Assembly (NCBI GenBank): GCA_028821475.1
Contig: JAPPGB010000172.1
Location: 1 to 39,463, forward strand
Direction: 5' to 3'
Length of the DNA stretch: 39,463 bases
DNA from: Spirochaetaceae bacterium
Lineage (GTDB): Bacteria > Spirochaetota > Spirochaetia > SZUA-6 > Bin103
Below the pieces are notes generated by a model. It did no database searches and was not told the origin of the DNA. It worked only from the letters and a program-made list of their open reading frames with translations. This document shows, one piece after another, positions 28,896-36,628 of the stretch (position 1 is the first letter of the stretch; every line of letters starts with the position of its first letter). The position numbers and the translations under genes were made by a program.

Positions 28896-29402
28896 ATGAC
28901 TGGTGAGAGGCACGAACCCCGATCCAGCCGAATGGACGAAGTCGGTCGGCCAAACGGCAACAACGGTGACTTCAACTTGGCGCGAGCGGCCGCCGCCGCA
29001 CTTGGCGGCACGGCGGCCATCGGCATCGAGGTTGCGACGGACTTCGACATGGCCAGGGCCGTGGAGCTAGGTTTTTCGCTGCGCACGATCGAGGCGCTCC
29101 GGCTACGAGGGGTCAGCGGCGAGGAGATCAGCCAACTCATCATCAAGCCGGCCACCCTGTCACATCGCAAACAGACCGGGAGGAAACTAACGGTTGACGA
29201 ATCCGACCGTGCCTCCCGAGTCGCCCGCGTACTGGCACTCGCCGAGAACACCTTTGCCAACAAAGGCAAAGCCGCCCGATGGTTGCACAAGGATCTGAAA
29301 TCGTTCGACGGTCGCCGTCCCATCGACCTGATCCGTACTACCGACGGCAACCGCATCGTGGAAGACCTGCTGGGCAAGATCGCCTGGGGCGCCGCCGCCT
29401 GA
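28896..29402 (+). CDS. Xre/MbcA/ParS-type antitoxin (DUF2384)
   Basis: Antitoxin of 168 residues. The middle, FSLRTIEALRLRGVSGEEIS followed by QLIIKPATLSHRKQ, is the HTH-like domain of Xre/ParS antitoxins. The C-terminal part, LALAENTFANKGKAARWLHK then IDLIRTTDGNRIVEDLLGKI, is the toxin-binding DUF2384 domain. GAGGAGGAG (28881-28889) lies 6 nt before the ATG at 28896, which decides against the frame start at 28842. The stop overlaps the toxin ATG by one base (TGATG). Such pairs deplete NAD+ when the RES toxin is free. The antitoxin looks intact. Confidence 0.88.
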   Translation: MTGERHEPRSSRMDEVGRPNGNNGDFNLARAAAAALGGTAAIGIEVATDFDMARAVELGFSLRTIEALRLRGVSGEEISQLIIKPATLSHRKQTGRKLTVDESDRASRVARVLALAENTFANKGKAARWLHKDLKSFDGRRPIDLIRTTDGNRIVEDLLGKIAWGAAA

Positions 29403-29859
29403 TGAGACTGTGGCGGCTGTCGGGGTCCAAATATGCGCGTAGTTTCGATGGAGGCTACGGGTTGCGGTACGACGGCCGCTGGAATACGCGGGGACGGCCG
29501 GTGACCTACTGTGCCACCGGTCCCGCTCTCTGTCTGCTCGAACGGCTCGTACACATCGACGAAATGCCGGATGACACGATGCTGGTATGCTACGAAGTAC
29601 CTGACCAGTTGGCGGTCGACGACGTAAGCCTTGATGAGCTGCCGAGGCGCTGGCGCCGGGACCAGAGCCGGACGCGCGCGATTGGGGACGGGTGGCTGCA
29701 GCGTTCATCGACATGCCTGCTGGGGTACCCTCGGTGATCGTGCCGGTAGCCGGCTCCGGCGACAGAAACCTCCTGGTCAACCACCAGCACCACGCGGTGG
29801 GTCGCATACGTATCGCGAGTGTTGAGCGATTCGATTACGACCCAAGGCTGTTCCAATAG
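29402..29859 (+). pseudogene. RES-domain toxin with a -1 frameshift
   Basis: ATG 29402 overlaps the antitoxin stop. The first 107 codons read MRLWRLSGSKYARSFDG..., DGRWNTRGRPVTYCATGPAL, CLLERLVHIDE and the GDGWLQRSSTCLL block of a RES-family NAD+-degrading toxin. At GGGG (29722-29725) the frame is lost and a stop follows at 29735. Continuing one base back from 29725, the other frame gives VPSVIVPVAGSGDRNLLVNH, then RIRIASVERFDYDPRLF, ending at TAG 29859; this is the expected RES C-terminus. Restoring one G gives a normal toxin of about 152 residues. It is either an inactivated toxin or a homopolymer assembly error. Confidence 0.88.
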
Positions 29860-29924
29860 TCGCTGTCGTGCGGCGTACCGGAACGTCCAAGTCTCAGACC
29901 CGCCGAGACCCGCCGCAACCCCTA

Positions 29925-29951
29925 TTGCACTGCGCCCGACCCTGGTAGTAT
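29925..29951 (+). promoter_or_regulatory. Putative promoter of the Gfo/Idh/MocA gene
   Basis: TTGCAC (29925-29930) and TAGTAT (29946-29951) are 15 nt apart, and the -10 ends 5 nt before the ATG at 29957. No Shine-Dalgarno sequence is present, consistent with a leaderless start. Confidence 0.4.
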
Positions 29952-29956
29952 GAGGC

Positions 29957-31006
29957 ATGGCCAACACTGACACCATTCGCGTCGGGATTATCGGCGCCGG
30001 CGGCATCGTCCTGCTGCGTCATATCCCCGGGCTCAAGAAGATCGACGGCGTGACGCTGGTGAGCGTGTGCAACCGCAGCCGCGCTTCCTCGGAGAGGATC
30101 GCGCGCGAGCACGGCATCGAAACGATCTACGACGACTGGCGCGAGTTGGTGAACGCCGGCGGCACCGACGCCGTGTTCGTCGGCACCTGGCCCTACCTGC
30201 ACTGTCCGGCCACCCTGGCCGCGCTGGCGGCCGGCAAGCACGTGTTCACGCAGGCGCGCATGGCGATGAATGCCTCCGAGGCACGCAAGATGCTGGCCGC
30301 GTCGCGCAGCAACCCGCACCTGGTCACCCAGATCTGCCCCGCGCCGCACACCCTGGCGGTGGACCGCACCGTGCGCCGGCTGATCGTCGAAGGCTACCTC
30401 GGCGACCTGCTGGCCGTCGAAATCTGCGATGGGGGCGCGTTCATCGACCGCGACGCACCGCTGCACTGGCGCAACGACGAGTCGCTGAGCGGCATGAACA
30501 TCATGACCATGGGCATGCTGTACGAGACCATCCTGAAGTGGGTCGGGCCCGCCACCCGCATCACCGCCCTGGCGAACACCTTCGTCAAGGCGCGCCGGGT
30601 GGACGACGGCACCCTGCGCGCCACCACCATCCCCGATCACCTGGTGGTGCTCGGCGAGCTGGCGTGCGGCGCGCAACTCACGCTACAGACCTCGTCGGTG
30701 ATGGGCCACGGCTGGAGCGGAGTGACGGTGTACGGCAGCGAGGCGACACTGCGCTACAAGCTGTTCGACGACAAGCTGTACGCCGCCCGCCGCGGCGCCG
30801 AGGGCGACGATCCGTTCCAGCCGATCGACATCCCTGCCGCCGAGTTCGGCCCCTGGCGCGCCGAGGAGGAGTTCGTGAGCGCCATCCGCGGCCAGGAACA
30901 GGTCACCCACATCAACTTCGTGGACGGGGTGCGCTACATGGAGTTCTCGGAGGCCGTGCACCGCAGCCTGCGCGAGCAGCGCACCGTAGCCGTCCCCTTT
31001 CAATAG
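29957..31006 (+). CDS. Gfo/Idh/MocA-family oxidoreductase with altered EKP motif
   Basis: NAD(P)-binding protein of 349 residues. The N-terminal Rossmann motif is VGIIGAGGIVLLRHIPGLK, followed by VSVCNRSRASSERIAREHGI and DAVFVGTWPYLH. At the position of the conserved EKP, where family members read KHV-EKP-A, this protein has KHVFTQARMAMN: E, K and P are replaced by Q99, A100 and R101. The lysine contributes to cofactor and substrate binding in the family, so activity may be changed or lost. The C-terminal beta domain (LTLQTSSVMGHGWSGVTVYG) is present. No sugar or inositol genes are linked to suggest a substrate. Confidence 0.9.
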   Translation: MANTDTIRVGIIGAGGIVLLRHIPGLKKIDGVTLVSVCNRSRASSERIAREHGIETIYDDWRELVNAGGTDAVFVGTWPYLHCPATLAALAAGKHVFTQARMAMNASEARKMLAASRSNPHLVTQICPAPHTLAVDRTVRRLIVEGYLGDLLAVEICDGGAFIDRDAPLHWRNDESLSGMNIMTMGMLYETILKWVGPATRITALANTFVKARRVDDGTLRATTIPDHLVVLGELACGAQLTLQTSSVMGHGWSGVTVYGSEATLRYKLFDDKLYAARRGAEGDDPFQPIDIPAAEFGPWRAEEEFVSAIRGQEQVTHINFVDGVRYMEFSEAVHRSLREQRTVAVPFQ

Positions 31007-31158
31007 CCGCGGGTAGCGCGGTGCGCTACGTCGACGTCCTGGGTTGCACGCGGCGCACCACGCACCGCGACCGCCTGAGCCCCGAACACGAACCACCGTA
31101 CTCGGCGGCCGTCGAGCACGCGGACAAGTACCCGCAGCGTGTCAGCGAGAGCCGACAT
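31000..31158 (-). pseudogene. Truncated nucleotidyltransferase of a toxin-antitoxin-like pair
   Basis: From ATG 31158 the frame reads MSALADTLRVLVRVLDGRRV, then WFVFGAQAVAVRGAPRATQD-VDV, the start of a Pol-beta-fold nucleotidyltransferase: the GG/GA-x-A-x-x-x-G loop and the first D-x-D catalytic residues. Homology stops near 31029, and the frame ends at 31000 inside the converging oxidoreductase gene. About three quarters of a normal protein is missing. It overlaps the upstream small gene by 17 nt, as intact pairs often do. Confidence 0.7.
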
Positions 31159-31399
31159 GGGCCGCGCGGTCCAGGAGCGCGCGTACTCGCCGATGGGTGG
31201 CGAAGTCGGACCGGCGCGTCTCCTCGTCCGGCCAATCGGGCCGGGTGGCCCGCACGGCCTCATAGAGCTGGACCGCGAGTTGCACCTTGCGCTCGACCGG
31301 CAGGCGTACCCGCTCCCTGCGAGCCAGCCGGGCCGGCGCCTCCCAGTCGCGTCGGGCGTATGCCCCGAGTTCGGTCTCGTCGAGAAGCCGCACCTTCAT
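31142..31399 (-). CDS. Small partner protein of the nucleotidyltransferase pair
   Basis: An 85-residue protein: MKVRLLDETELGAYARRDWE, then RRERVRLPVERKVQLAVQLY and VRATRPDWPDEETRRSDFAT. Short proteins of this kind, with ALRPDWP-like and LxTHxRV-like blocks, precede nucleotidyltransferase genes in many genomes and are presumed antitoxins or partners. The partner is truncated here, so this gene is probably non-functional. GTG 31393 with GAGG six nt ahead is an alternative start. The assignment rests on remembered gene-pair patterns. Confidence 0.55.
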   Translation of the reverse strand: MKVRLLDETELGAYARRDWEAPARLARRERVRLPVERKVQLAVQLYEAVRATRPDWPDEETRRSDFATHRRVRALLDRAAHVGSR

Positions 31400-31812
31400 C
31401 CTCGGGAAAGATGATCCCGGTATCGCGCGCAAGTCCACCCGTACACCCGTACAGTGATCGCCGCGACAGCGCCGCAGGCGCCGCGAACGCGAGTTTGACG
31501 GCGGGCCGGACGTGTGCTAGCGTGGTGAGATTCTCGGTATGGATTTCATGCGCATGCGGATGATGCGACACCACTCCGGCCATCCCTGCCTCCAACCAAC
31601 GTCAGCGCCAACCGTGCGCCGCCCGCGCCGCGGCCGTATCGACCACGCCCGCGGTCCGCCCGCCGGCGCCACGCAATGCTCGATCACTCGGGACCGAGGG
31701 TGCCGCATCTTGATTTCTGGTCACCTGCGATTGCCGGCGTAGCGTGAGAGTGAACGCCGGGCGGCACTGAAATCAGCACTCTCAACAGAAACAAGGTTTC
31801 GGAGGAAACCGA
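31400..31812. other. Intergenic region before the second importer
   Basis: About 410 nt without a recognisable gene; the short frames here are compositional. It holds the leader hairpins of the second binding-protein gene at its downstream end. Upstream of 31740 no clear motif could be recognised. Confidence 0.6.
31746..31810 (+). promoter_or_regulatory. Leader hairpins with the Shine-Dalgarno in a loop
   Basis: GAGAGTG (31746-31752) can pair with CACTCTC (31777-31783). Just before the start, GGTTTC (31795-31800) and GAAACC (31805-31810) form a 6-bp stem whose 4-nt loop is GGAG (31801-31804), the core of the ribosome site for ATG 31813. Such a hairpin could present the site or limit access to it. 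Confidence 0.5.
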
Positions 31813-33627
31813 ATGATACGAAACTGCAGACTGCCGGTTGCGGCACTGCTCGGGTTGGTTCTGGCCGCGACCGGCGCGTGGGCGAGCTCGGTCAGCGAGG
31901 AGGCACCGGCCGCGGCGATGGAGAAGGAAATGGTGCTCGACCCCACCACCGGCGAAATGATCAGCGCGCCGGAGTACGGCGGCACCATCACCAGCCTGTT
32001 CCATCCCGGCTGGCAGACCGAGCATGCCGACATGTGGCACTTCCGCTCTGTCATCCACCCTACCAAGATCGTCCTGGAGCGAATGGGCGGCGGTGACTGG
32101 GGACTGCCGAGAGACGAATTCGCCTTCGCGGGCGCCATTCCGAATCTGCCGCAATACACCGGCAGGCTGGCCGAGAGCTGGGAACAGCCCGACGCCACCA
32201 CGATCGTGCTCAACATCCGCAAGGGGGTGAAGTGGCACGACAAGGAACCGGTGAACGGCCGCGAGCTGGTCGCCGACGACGTCGTGTTCAACTTCAACCG
32301 CAACCTGGGGCTGGGCGAGTTTGCCGCGGATGGACCAAGCCCGGTAATCAGCGTGCTCGGCACGCTGCCGGTCGAATCGGTCACGGCAACCGACAGCCAT
32401 ACGGTCGTGTTCACGTTGCAGCAACCGATGCTCGCCGCGCTGTACCACATCGTCGGCGACATCTACGGCAATCAGTACCCGCCGGAAGTGATCAGGCAGG
32501 ACGGCGACGCCAAGGATTGGAACAAGCTGATAGGCACCGGGCCGTTCATGTTCACCGAGAGGGTGGCAGACGTTTCCTTTACCTATACCAAGCACCCGGA
32601 CTACTGGGGCTTCGACGAGAAATTTCCGGACAACCGCCTGCCTTACGCCGACGAGTTCAGGGCCCTGATCATGCCGGACGAATCGACGCGCCTGGCGGCG
32701 CTGCGGTCGGGCCAGCTCGACGTGCTCGGTGGTCCCGCCGCGTATGCGCTGTCACCCGGCCCCGCGACCGAGGGTCTGACGCGAACCAACCCCGAGCTCA
32801 AACAGTTTTCGTACCAGAATCGCAGCCAGAATTCCGCCGCTTTCAACGTGAAGGCGCCGCCGTTCGACGACGTTCGCGTGCGCCGGGCAATGCAGATGGC
32901 CCTGGATCTGGATACCGTTGCGGCCACCTACTTCAAGGGCTATGCGGATCCCACACCTCGCGGCGTGGTCGGCATCGCCAACACGGGGTACGCGTTCCCG
33001 GTGGCGGAGTGGTCCGACGAGCTCAGGGGCTACTACAGTTATGACCCGGAAGGTGCGGAGCGGCTGCTCGACGAGGCCGGATATCCGCGCGGCGCCGACG
33101 GCGTCAGGCTCAAGACCGTATTCAACGCCCATCCTTCTCCAGCGGCGACCGATCAGGGCTTTGTCGCGATAATGATCCAGTTCTGGGATGCGATTGGCGT
33201 CGACGTGGAGCTCTTGGTCGCGGATGGCGCGGCATTCGGCCCGATGATCCAGAATGCCGACTACGAAGGGATTCTCTGGTTCATCACCGGCTGGAACCGG
33301 CCGCTTCCCGTTACCACCATCGGCTGGCAAGCCACGGGTGCGTACAACAACGCCACCGGGCACAGCGTACCGGAGTACGACGCGATGATCGCCGCCGTGG
33401 GCGCGGCGACGACGGTCGAGGAGGAGCGGCAGTTGATCCTGGAGGCGGATCAGTACCTGGTCGAGAACCACCTGTACCTGTGGGGTCCGATCATGCCGCA
33501 GGTTGCGGTGACGCAGCCGTGGATCGTCGGCTACAACGGCGAAAACAACCTGGGCGACGTGGACAGCTACGCGATCTTCGCGCGCCTGTGGATCGACCAC
33601 GCGACCAAGGAGTCGATGGGGCCGTAG
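31813..33627 (+). CDS. Oligopeptide-type ABC transporter substrate-binding protein (SBP family 5), second importer
   Basis: Secreted solute-binding protein of 604 residues. The signal peptide is MIRNCRLPVAALLGLVLAAT followed by GAWAS, with cleavage near residue 25. The family 5 core is clear: YGGTITSLFHPGW, LAESWEQPDATTIVLNIRKG, VKWHDKEPVNGRELVADDVV, GTGPFMFTERV and YTKHPDYWG. It heads an operon with two permeases and no ATPase. The ligand is unknown. It has no relation to the C-terminal tail shared by the first binding protein and the transglutaminase. GGAG in a hairpin loop serves the start. Confidence 0.93.
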   Translation: MIRNCRLPVAALLGLVLAATGAWASSVSEEAPAAAMEKEMVLDPTTGEMISAPEYGGTITSLFHPGWQTEHADMWHFRSVIHPTKIVLERMGGGDWGLPRDEFAFAGAIPNLPQYTGRLAESWEQPDATTIVLNIRKGVKWHDKEPVNGRELVADDVVFNFNRNLGLGEFAADGPSPVISVLGTLPVESVTATDSHTVVFTLQQPMLAALYHIVGDIYGNQYPPEVIRQDGDAKDWNKLIGTGPFMFTERVADVSFTYTKHPDYWGFDEKFPDNRLPYADEFRALIMPDESTRLAALRSGQLDVLGGPAAYALSPGPATEGLTRTNPELKQFSYQNRSQNSAAFNVKAPPFDDVRVRRAMQMALDLDTVAATYFKGYADPTPRGVVGIANTGYAFPVAEWSDELRGYYSYDPEGAERLLDEAGYPRGADGVRLKTVFNAHPSPAATDQGFVAIMIQFWDAIGVDVELLVADGAAFGPMIQNADYEGILWFITGWNRPLPVTTIGWQATGAYNNATGHSVPEYDAMIAAVGAATTVEEERQLILEADQYLVENHLYLWGPIMPQVAVTQPWIVGYNGENNLGDVDSYAIFARLWIDHATKESMGP

Positions 33628-33637
33628 CGCCCCGTAA

Positions 33638-33673
33638 CCCACCCGCTCGGCGCCATCCGGGCGGGTGGGCTTT
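33638..33673 (+). terminator. Hairpin between the second SBP and its permeases
   Basis: CCCACCCGC (33638-33646) pairs with GCGGGTGGG (33661-33669), a perfect 9-bp stem with a 14-nt loop that can itself pair, followed by CTTT. It sits in the same place as the terminator in the first importer, but its T-run is short, so partial termination or 3' end protection of the binding-protein mRNA is likely. Confidence 0.65.
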
Positions 33674-33684
33674 GCCGGCGTCAC

Positions 33685-34644
33685 ATGAGAGCGTACGTCA
33701 TCCGGCGGGTGCTGCTGGTCATACCCACGCTGTTCATCCTGAGCGTCCTGGTCTTTCTCTCGGTGCGCTTCCTGCCCGGCGACGCGATCGACGTCATGCT
33801 GGACAAGGCGGGCTGGATCGGCGCGGTCAACGTGGACCGGGAAGCGTTGGAGCAGATGCTCGGGCTGGACCGGCCCGCCTACGTGCAGTACGGACGCTGG
33901 ATCGGCGGCATCGTGCTGCGCGGCACGCTCGGCGACTCGCTGTGGGGCGGCGAGGCGATCGAGGGCAAGATCATCGAGCGCCTGCCGGTAACGCTGGAAC
34001 TCGGCTTCCTGGCGATCGTGATCGGGCTGCTGATCGCGCTGCCGGTGGGCGTCTACTCGGCGATTCGGCAGGACACGGCCGGCGACTACGCCGGCCGCAC
34101 GGTCGCCGTGATCGGCCTGGCCATGCCCAACTTCTGGCTCGGGGTGATGGTGATGCTTTACCCGGTGATCTGGTGGGGCTGGTCGCCGTCGATCGAGCTG
34201 ATCCGCTTCACCGACGACCCGCTCGGCAACCTCGGCATGTTCCTGGCGCCGAGCTTGATTCTCGGTACCGCGATGGCGGCGAGCACCATGCGCATGACGC
34301 GCACCATGATGCTGGAGGTGCTGCGCCAGGACTACGTCCGCACCGCCTGGGCCAAGGGCCTGAGCGAGCGCCTGGTGGTGGTCCGGCACGCGATGAAGAA
34401 CGCGTTCATCCCGGTGGTGACCCTGGTCGGCCTGCAGCTTCCCCTCCTGGTGGGCGGCTCGGTGATCATGGAGAACATCTTCGTGCTGCCGGGGTTGGGG
34501 CGGGTGCTGCTGACCGCGCTGACCGACCGCGACTACCCGGTCGTGATGGGAGTGAACCTGTGCTTCGGCGCCGTGGTGCTGGGGGTGAACCTGCTGATCG
34601 ACCTGGCCTACCCCTACCTGGACCCGCGGGTCCGCTACCAATAA
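33685..34644 (+). CDS. ABC transporter permease, DppB/OppB type (second importer)
   Basis: Membrane permease of 319 residues. It starts MRAYVIRRVLLVIPTLFILS, the usual first helix, and has VRFLPGDAIDVMLD, then LPVTLELGFLAIVIGLLIAL. The EAA-type loop is YVRTAWAKGLSERLVVVRHA and the end is DPRVRYQ, both typical of DppB. Length and motifs are normal. The DppC-type gene begins 9 nt after the stop, with AAGAGG before it. Together with the upstream binding protein it forms an importer missing its two ATPases. Confidence 0.93.
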   Translation: MRAYVIRRVLLVIPTLFILSVLVFLSVRFLPGDAIDVMLDKAGWIGAVNVDREALEQMLGLDRPAYVQYGRWIGGIVLRGTLGDSLWGGEAIEGKIIERLPVTLELGFLAIVIGLLIALPVGVYSAIRQDTAGDYAGRTVAVIGLAMPNFWLGVMVMLYPVIWWGWSPSIELIRFTDDPLGNLGMFLAPSLILGTAMAASTMRMTRTMMLEVLRQDYVRTAWAKGLSERLVVVRHAMKNAFIPVVTLVGLQLPLLVGGSVIMENIFVLPGLGRVLLTALTDRDYPVVMGVNLCFGAVVLGVNLLIDLAYPYLDPRVRYQ

Positions 34645-34653
34645 GAGGTACGC

Positions 34654-35535
34654 ATGGCGAAGTCCGCGAACACGCAGCGTCACTGGCTGGTCGATCTCCT
34701 GGTCAGGATGGTCAGGACCAAGCCGCTCGGCACCGCCTGCGGGGTCGTCGTGCTGGCACTGATCGTGGTCGCGGTGTTCGCCGACCTGCTGGCGCCCTAC
34801 CCGTACGACGAGATTTACCTGATGGAGATCCTGGAACCGCCGTCGGCACGCCACCTGCTGGGCACCGACAACGTGGGGCGGGACTTCCTGAGCCGCATCA
34901 TCCACGGCGCCCGGGTGTCGCTGCTGGTCGGCCTGGCCGCCACCACCATCAGTGTCGTGGTGGCGGTCCTGGTGGGCGGCGTCACCGGATTCCTGGGCGG
35001 CAAGCTGGACCTGGTGGTGCAGCGGTTCGTGGATGCGTGGATCGCTTTTCCGGGACTGCTCCTGCTGCTCACCCTGATGTCGGTCCTGGGCCGCGGCGTG
35101 CTGCAGATCATCCTGGTGCTCGGCATCTCGGGCGGCATCGGCAGCGGCTCACGGGTGGTGCGGTCGGCGGTGATCGGCATCAAGGAGAACGTCTACTTCG
35201 AGGCGGGAGACGCGATCGGCTCCACCACGTGGCGCATGCTGACCCGCCACGTGCTGCCCAACATCGCGCCGCCGGTGATCATCATCTTCAGCATCAGCAT
35301 CGGCGGCTACATCCTGAGCGCGGCGTCGCTCAGCTTCCTCGGCTTCGGCCTGCCCCCCGACGTCCCCGACTGGGGCGGCATGCTGAGCCGCGAGGGGCGC
35401 ACCTACATGGAGGCGGCGCCCCGCCTGGCGCTGTGGCCGGGCCTGTGCCTGACGCTGGTCGTGTACAGCCTGAACATGTTCGGCGACGCCCTGCGCGACC
35501 TGCTCGACCCCCGCCTCCGGGGCAGCGACCGGTAA
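34654..35535 (+). CDS. ABC transporter permease, DppC/OppC type (second importer)
   Basis: Membrane permease of 293 residues, the standard DppC length, unlike its enlarged counterpart in the first importer. The first helix is about 28-47 (ACGVVVLALIVVAVFADLL). The conserved LLGTDNVGRDFLSRIIHGAR follows after about 23 residues. The EAA-type loop is DAIGSTTWRMLTRHVLPNIA, and the end reads NMFGDALRDLLDPRLRG. It begins 9 nt after the DppB-type stop and ends 32 nt from the converging LLM gene. No ATPase gene follows. Confidence 0.93.
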   Translation: MAKSANTQRHWLVDLLVRMVRTKPLGTACGVVVLALIVVAVFADLLAPYPYDEIYLMEILEPPSARHLLGTDNVGRDFLSRIIHGARVSLLVGLAATTISVVVAVLVGGVTGFLGGKLDLVVQRFVDAWIAFPGLLLLLTLMSVLGRGVLQIILVLGISGGIGSGSRVVRSAVIGIKENVYFEAGDAIGSTTWRMLTRHVLPNIAPPVIIIFSISIGGYILSAASLSFLGFGLPPDVPDWGGMLSREGRTYMEAAPRLALWPGLCLTLVVYSLNMFGDALRDLLDPRLRGSDR

Positions 35536-35567
35536 CCCCCGAGTCGCAGCCGTCCTATAGGGCAGGC

Positions 35568-36572
35568 CTAACGCGAAAATACCGCGACGACGTCCTGCTC
35601 GACCCGCTGCAGTGCCTCCACGTCGCCGGTCGGAATTGCGCCGAACATGATCTCGTCGACTCCCTCGTCGGCGAACCTGCCGATCAGGTCGATCACCTCG
35701 TTCAGCGACCCGACCGCGGCCTCGACCTCCTGCGCCTCCATCAAGCGGCCGGCGTAGTTGCCGTAGCGGGTGTTGGCGCGCCGGCCGAAGAACTGCTTGG
35801 ACCGCTCGACGGCCGCCGGGTCGTCGGTGATCACCAGCGGCATCAGCAGCGAACGCTTGATCTCCGCCGGGTCACGCCCAACGGCCTCGCAGTGGCGCTC
35901 CAGCACGCTGACCTTGTGACGGAACACCTCGATCGACATGCCGCGTCCCGCCCAGCCGTCGTAGTTCATGATGTCGCCGTACTTGGCCAGCGTACGCAGG
36001 GTCCGCTGCTCGCCGGTGCCGCCGACCAGGATCGGCACGTGCGGCTCCTGGTAGCACCCCGGCGACAGCGGCGCCTGCTCCAGCCGGTAGTAGCGGCCGT
36101 GGTGGGTAACGGGCCCGTCGGCGGTGAACAGCCTGCGAATCAGGCCGCACGATTCCTCCAGGCGGTCCGACAGCTCCCGCATGGTCGGGAATGTGCCCCA
36201 GCCGTAGGCGACGTGCTCGCGGTCGAACCAGCCGGCGCCGAGCGACAGCGTGAAGCGCCCCTCGGATGCCTGGTCGAGGGTCGCCGCCATCTTCGCCAGC
36301 AGCCCGGGATTGCGGTACGGGTTGCCGAGCACGAGATGGCCGAGCCGCAGCTTGCGGGTCATGCCGGCCGCCACCGCGATCAGTGTGTAGCCCTCGAACG
36401 CCGTGCCCTGCTCCCGTTCGAGGTTGGGCTTCACCTTGTCGTCCGAGACCGGCGGGAGCAAGTGGTCGGCAAACCAGAGGCTGTCCCACGGGCCCTTCTC
36501 CATCGCCTCGATCGACGCGCGGATCCGGTCCCAACTGGTCCCGTAACAGTTCACTTGTACTCCGAACTTCAT
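35568..36572 (-). CDS. Luciferase-like (LLM class) flavin-dependent oxidoreductase
   Basis: A 334-residue TIM-barrel protein of the bacterial luciferase family, F420- or FMN-dependent. It starts MKFGVQVNCYGTSWDRIRAS and shows SLWFADHLLPP, RLGHLVLGNPYRNPGLLAKM, RFTLSLGAGWFDREHVAYGW and PILVGGTGEQRTLRTLAKYG, typical of the F420-associated LLM subgroups. Whether F420 or FMN is used cannot be told from sequence alone, and no F420 biosynthesis gene is here. GAGGGGG lies before the ATG at 36572. The substrate is unknown. Confidence 0.9.
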   Translation of the reverse strand: MKFGVQVNCYGTSWDRIRASIEAMEKGPWDSLWFADHLLPPVSDDKVKPNLEREQGTAFEGYTLIAVAAGMTRKLRLGHLVLGNPYRNPGLLAKMAATLDQASEGRFTLSLGAGWFDREHVAYGWGTFPTMRELSDRLEESCGLIRRLFTADGPVTHHGRYYRLEQAPLSPGCYQEPHVPILVGGTGEQRTLRTLAKYGDIMNYDGWAGRGMSIEVFRHKVSVLERHCEAVGRDPAEIKRSLLMPLVITDDPAAVERSKQFFGRRANTRYGNYAGRLMEAQEVEAAVGSLNEVIDLIGRFADEGVDEIMFGAIPTGDVEALQRVEQDVVAVFSR

Positions 36573-36602
36573 GCTTGGCCCCCTCGCAGCTTGTGTGGGG
36601 TC

Positions 36603-36611
36603 AGTCTACCA
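36603..36611 (-). promoter_or_regulatory. Putative extended -10 promoter of the LLM gene
   Basis: On the minus strand TGG-TAGACT (36603-36611) fits the extended -10 pattern. It would give a leader of about 25 nt containing the GAGGGGG ribosome site. No -35 is evident. Confidence 0.35.
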
Positions 36612-36628
36612 CGCCGTTCGGTCGGCGG

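Noticed and set aside
29715-29735. Programmed -1 frameshift in the RES toxin
   Set aside because: The site CTGGGGTAC is not a canonical slippery heptamer and no downstream pseudoknot is obvious; a lost G or assembly error is simpler.
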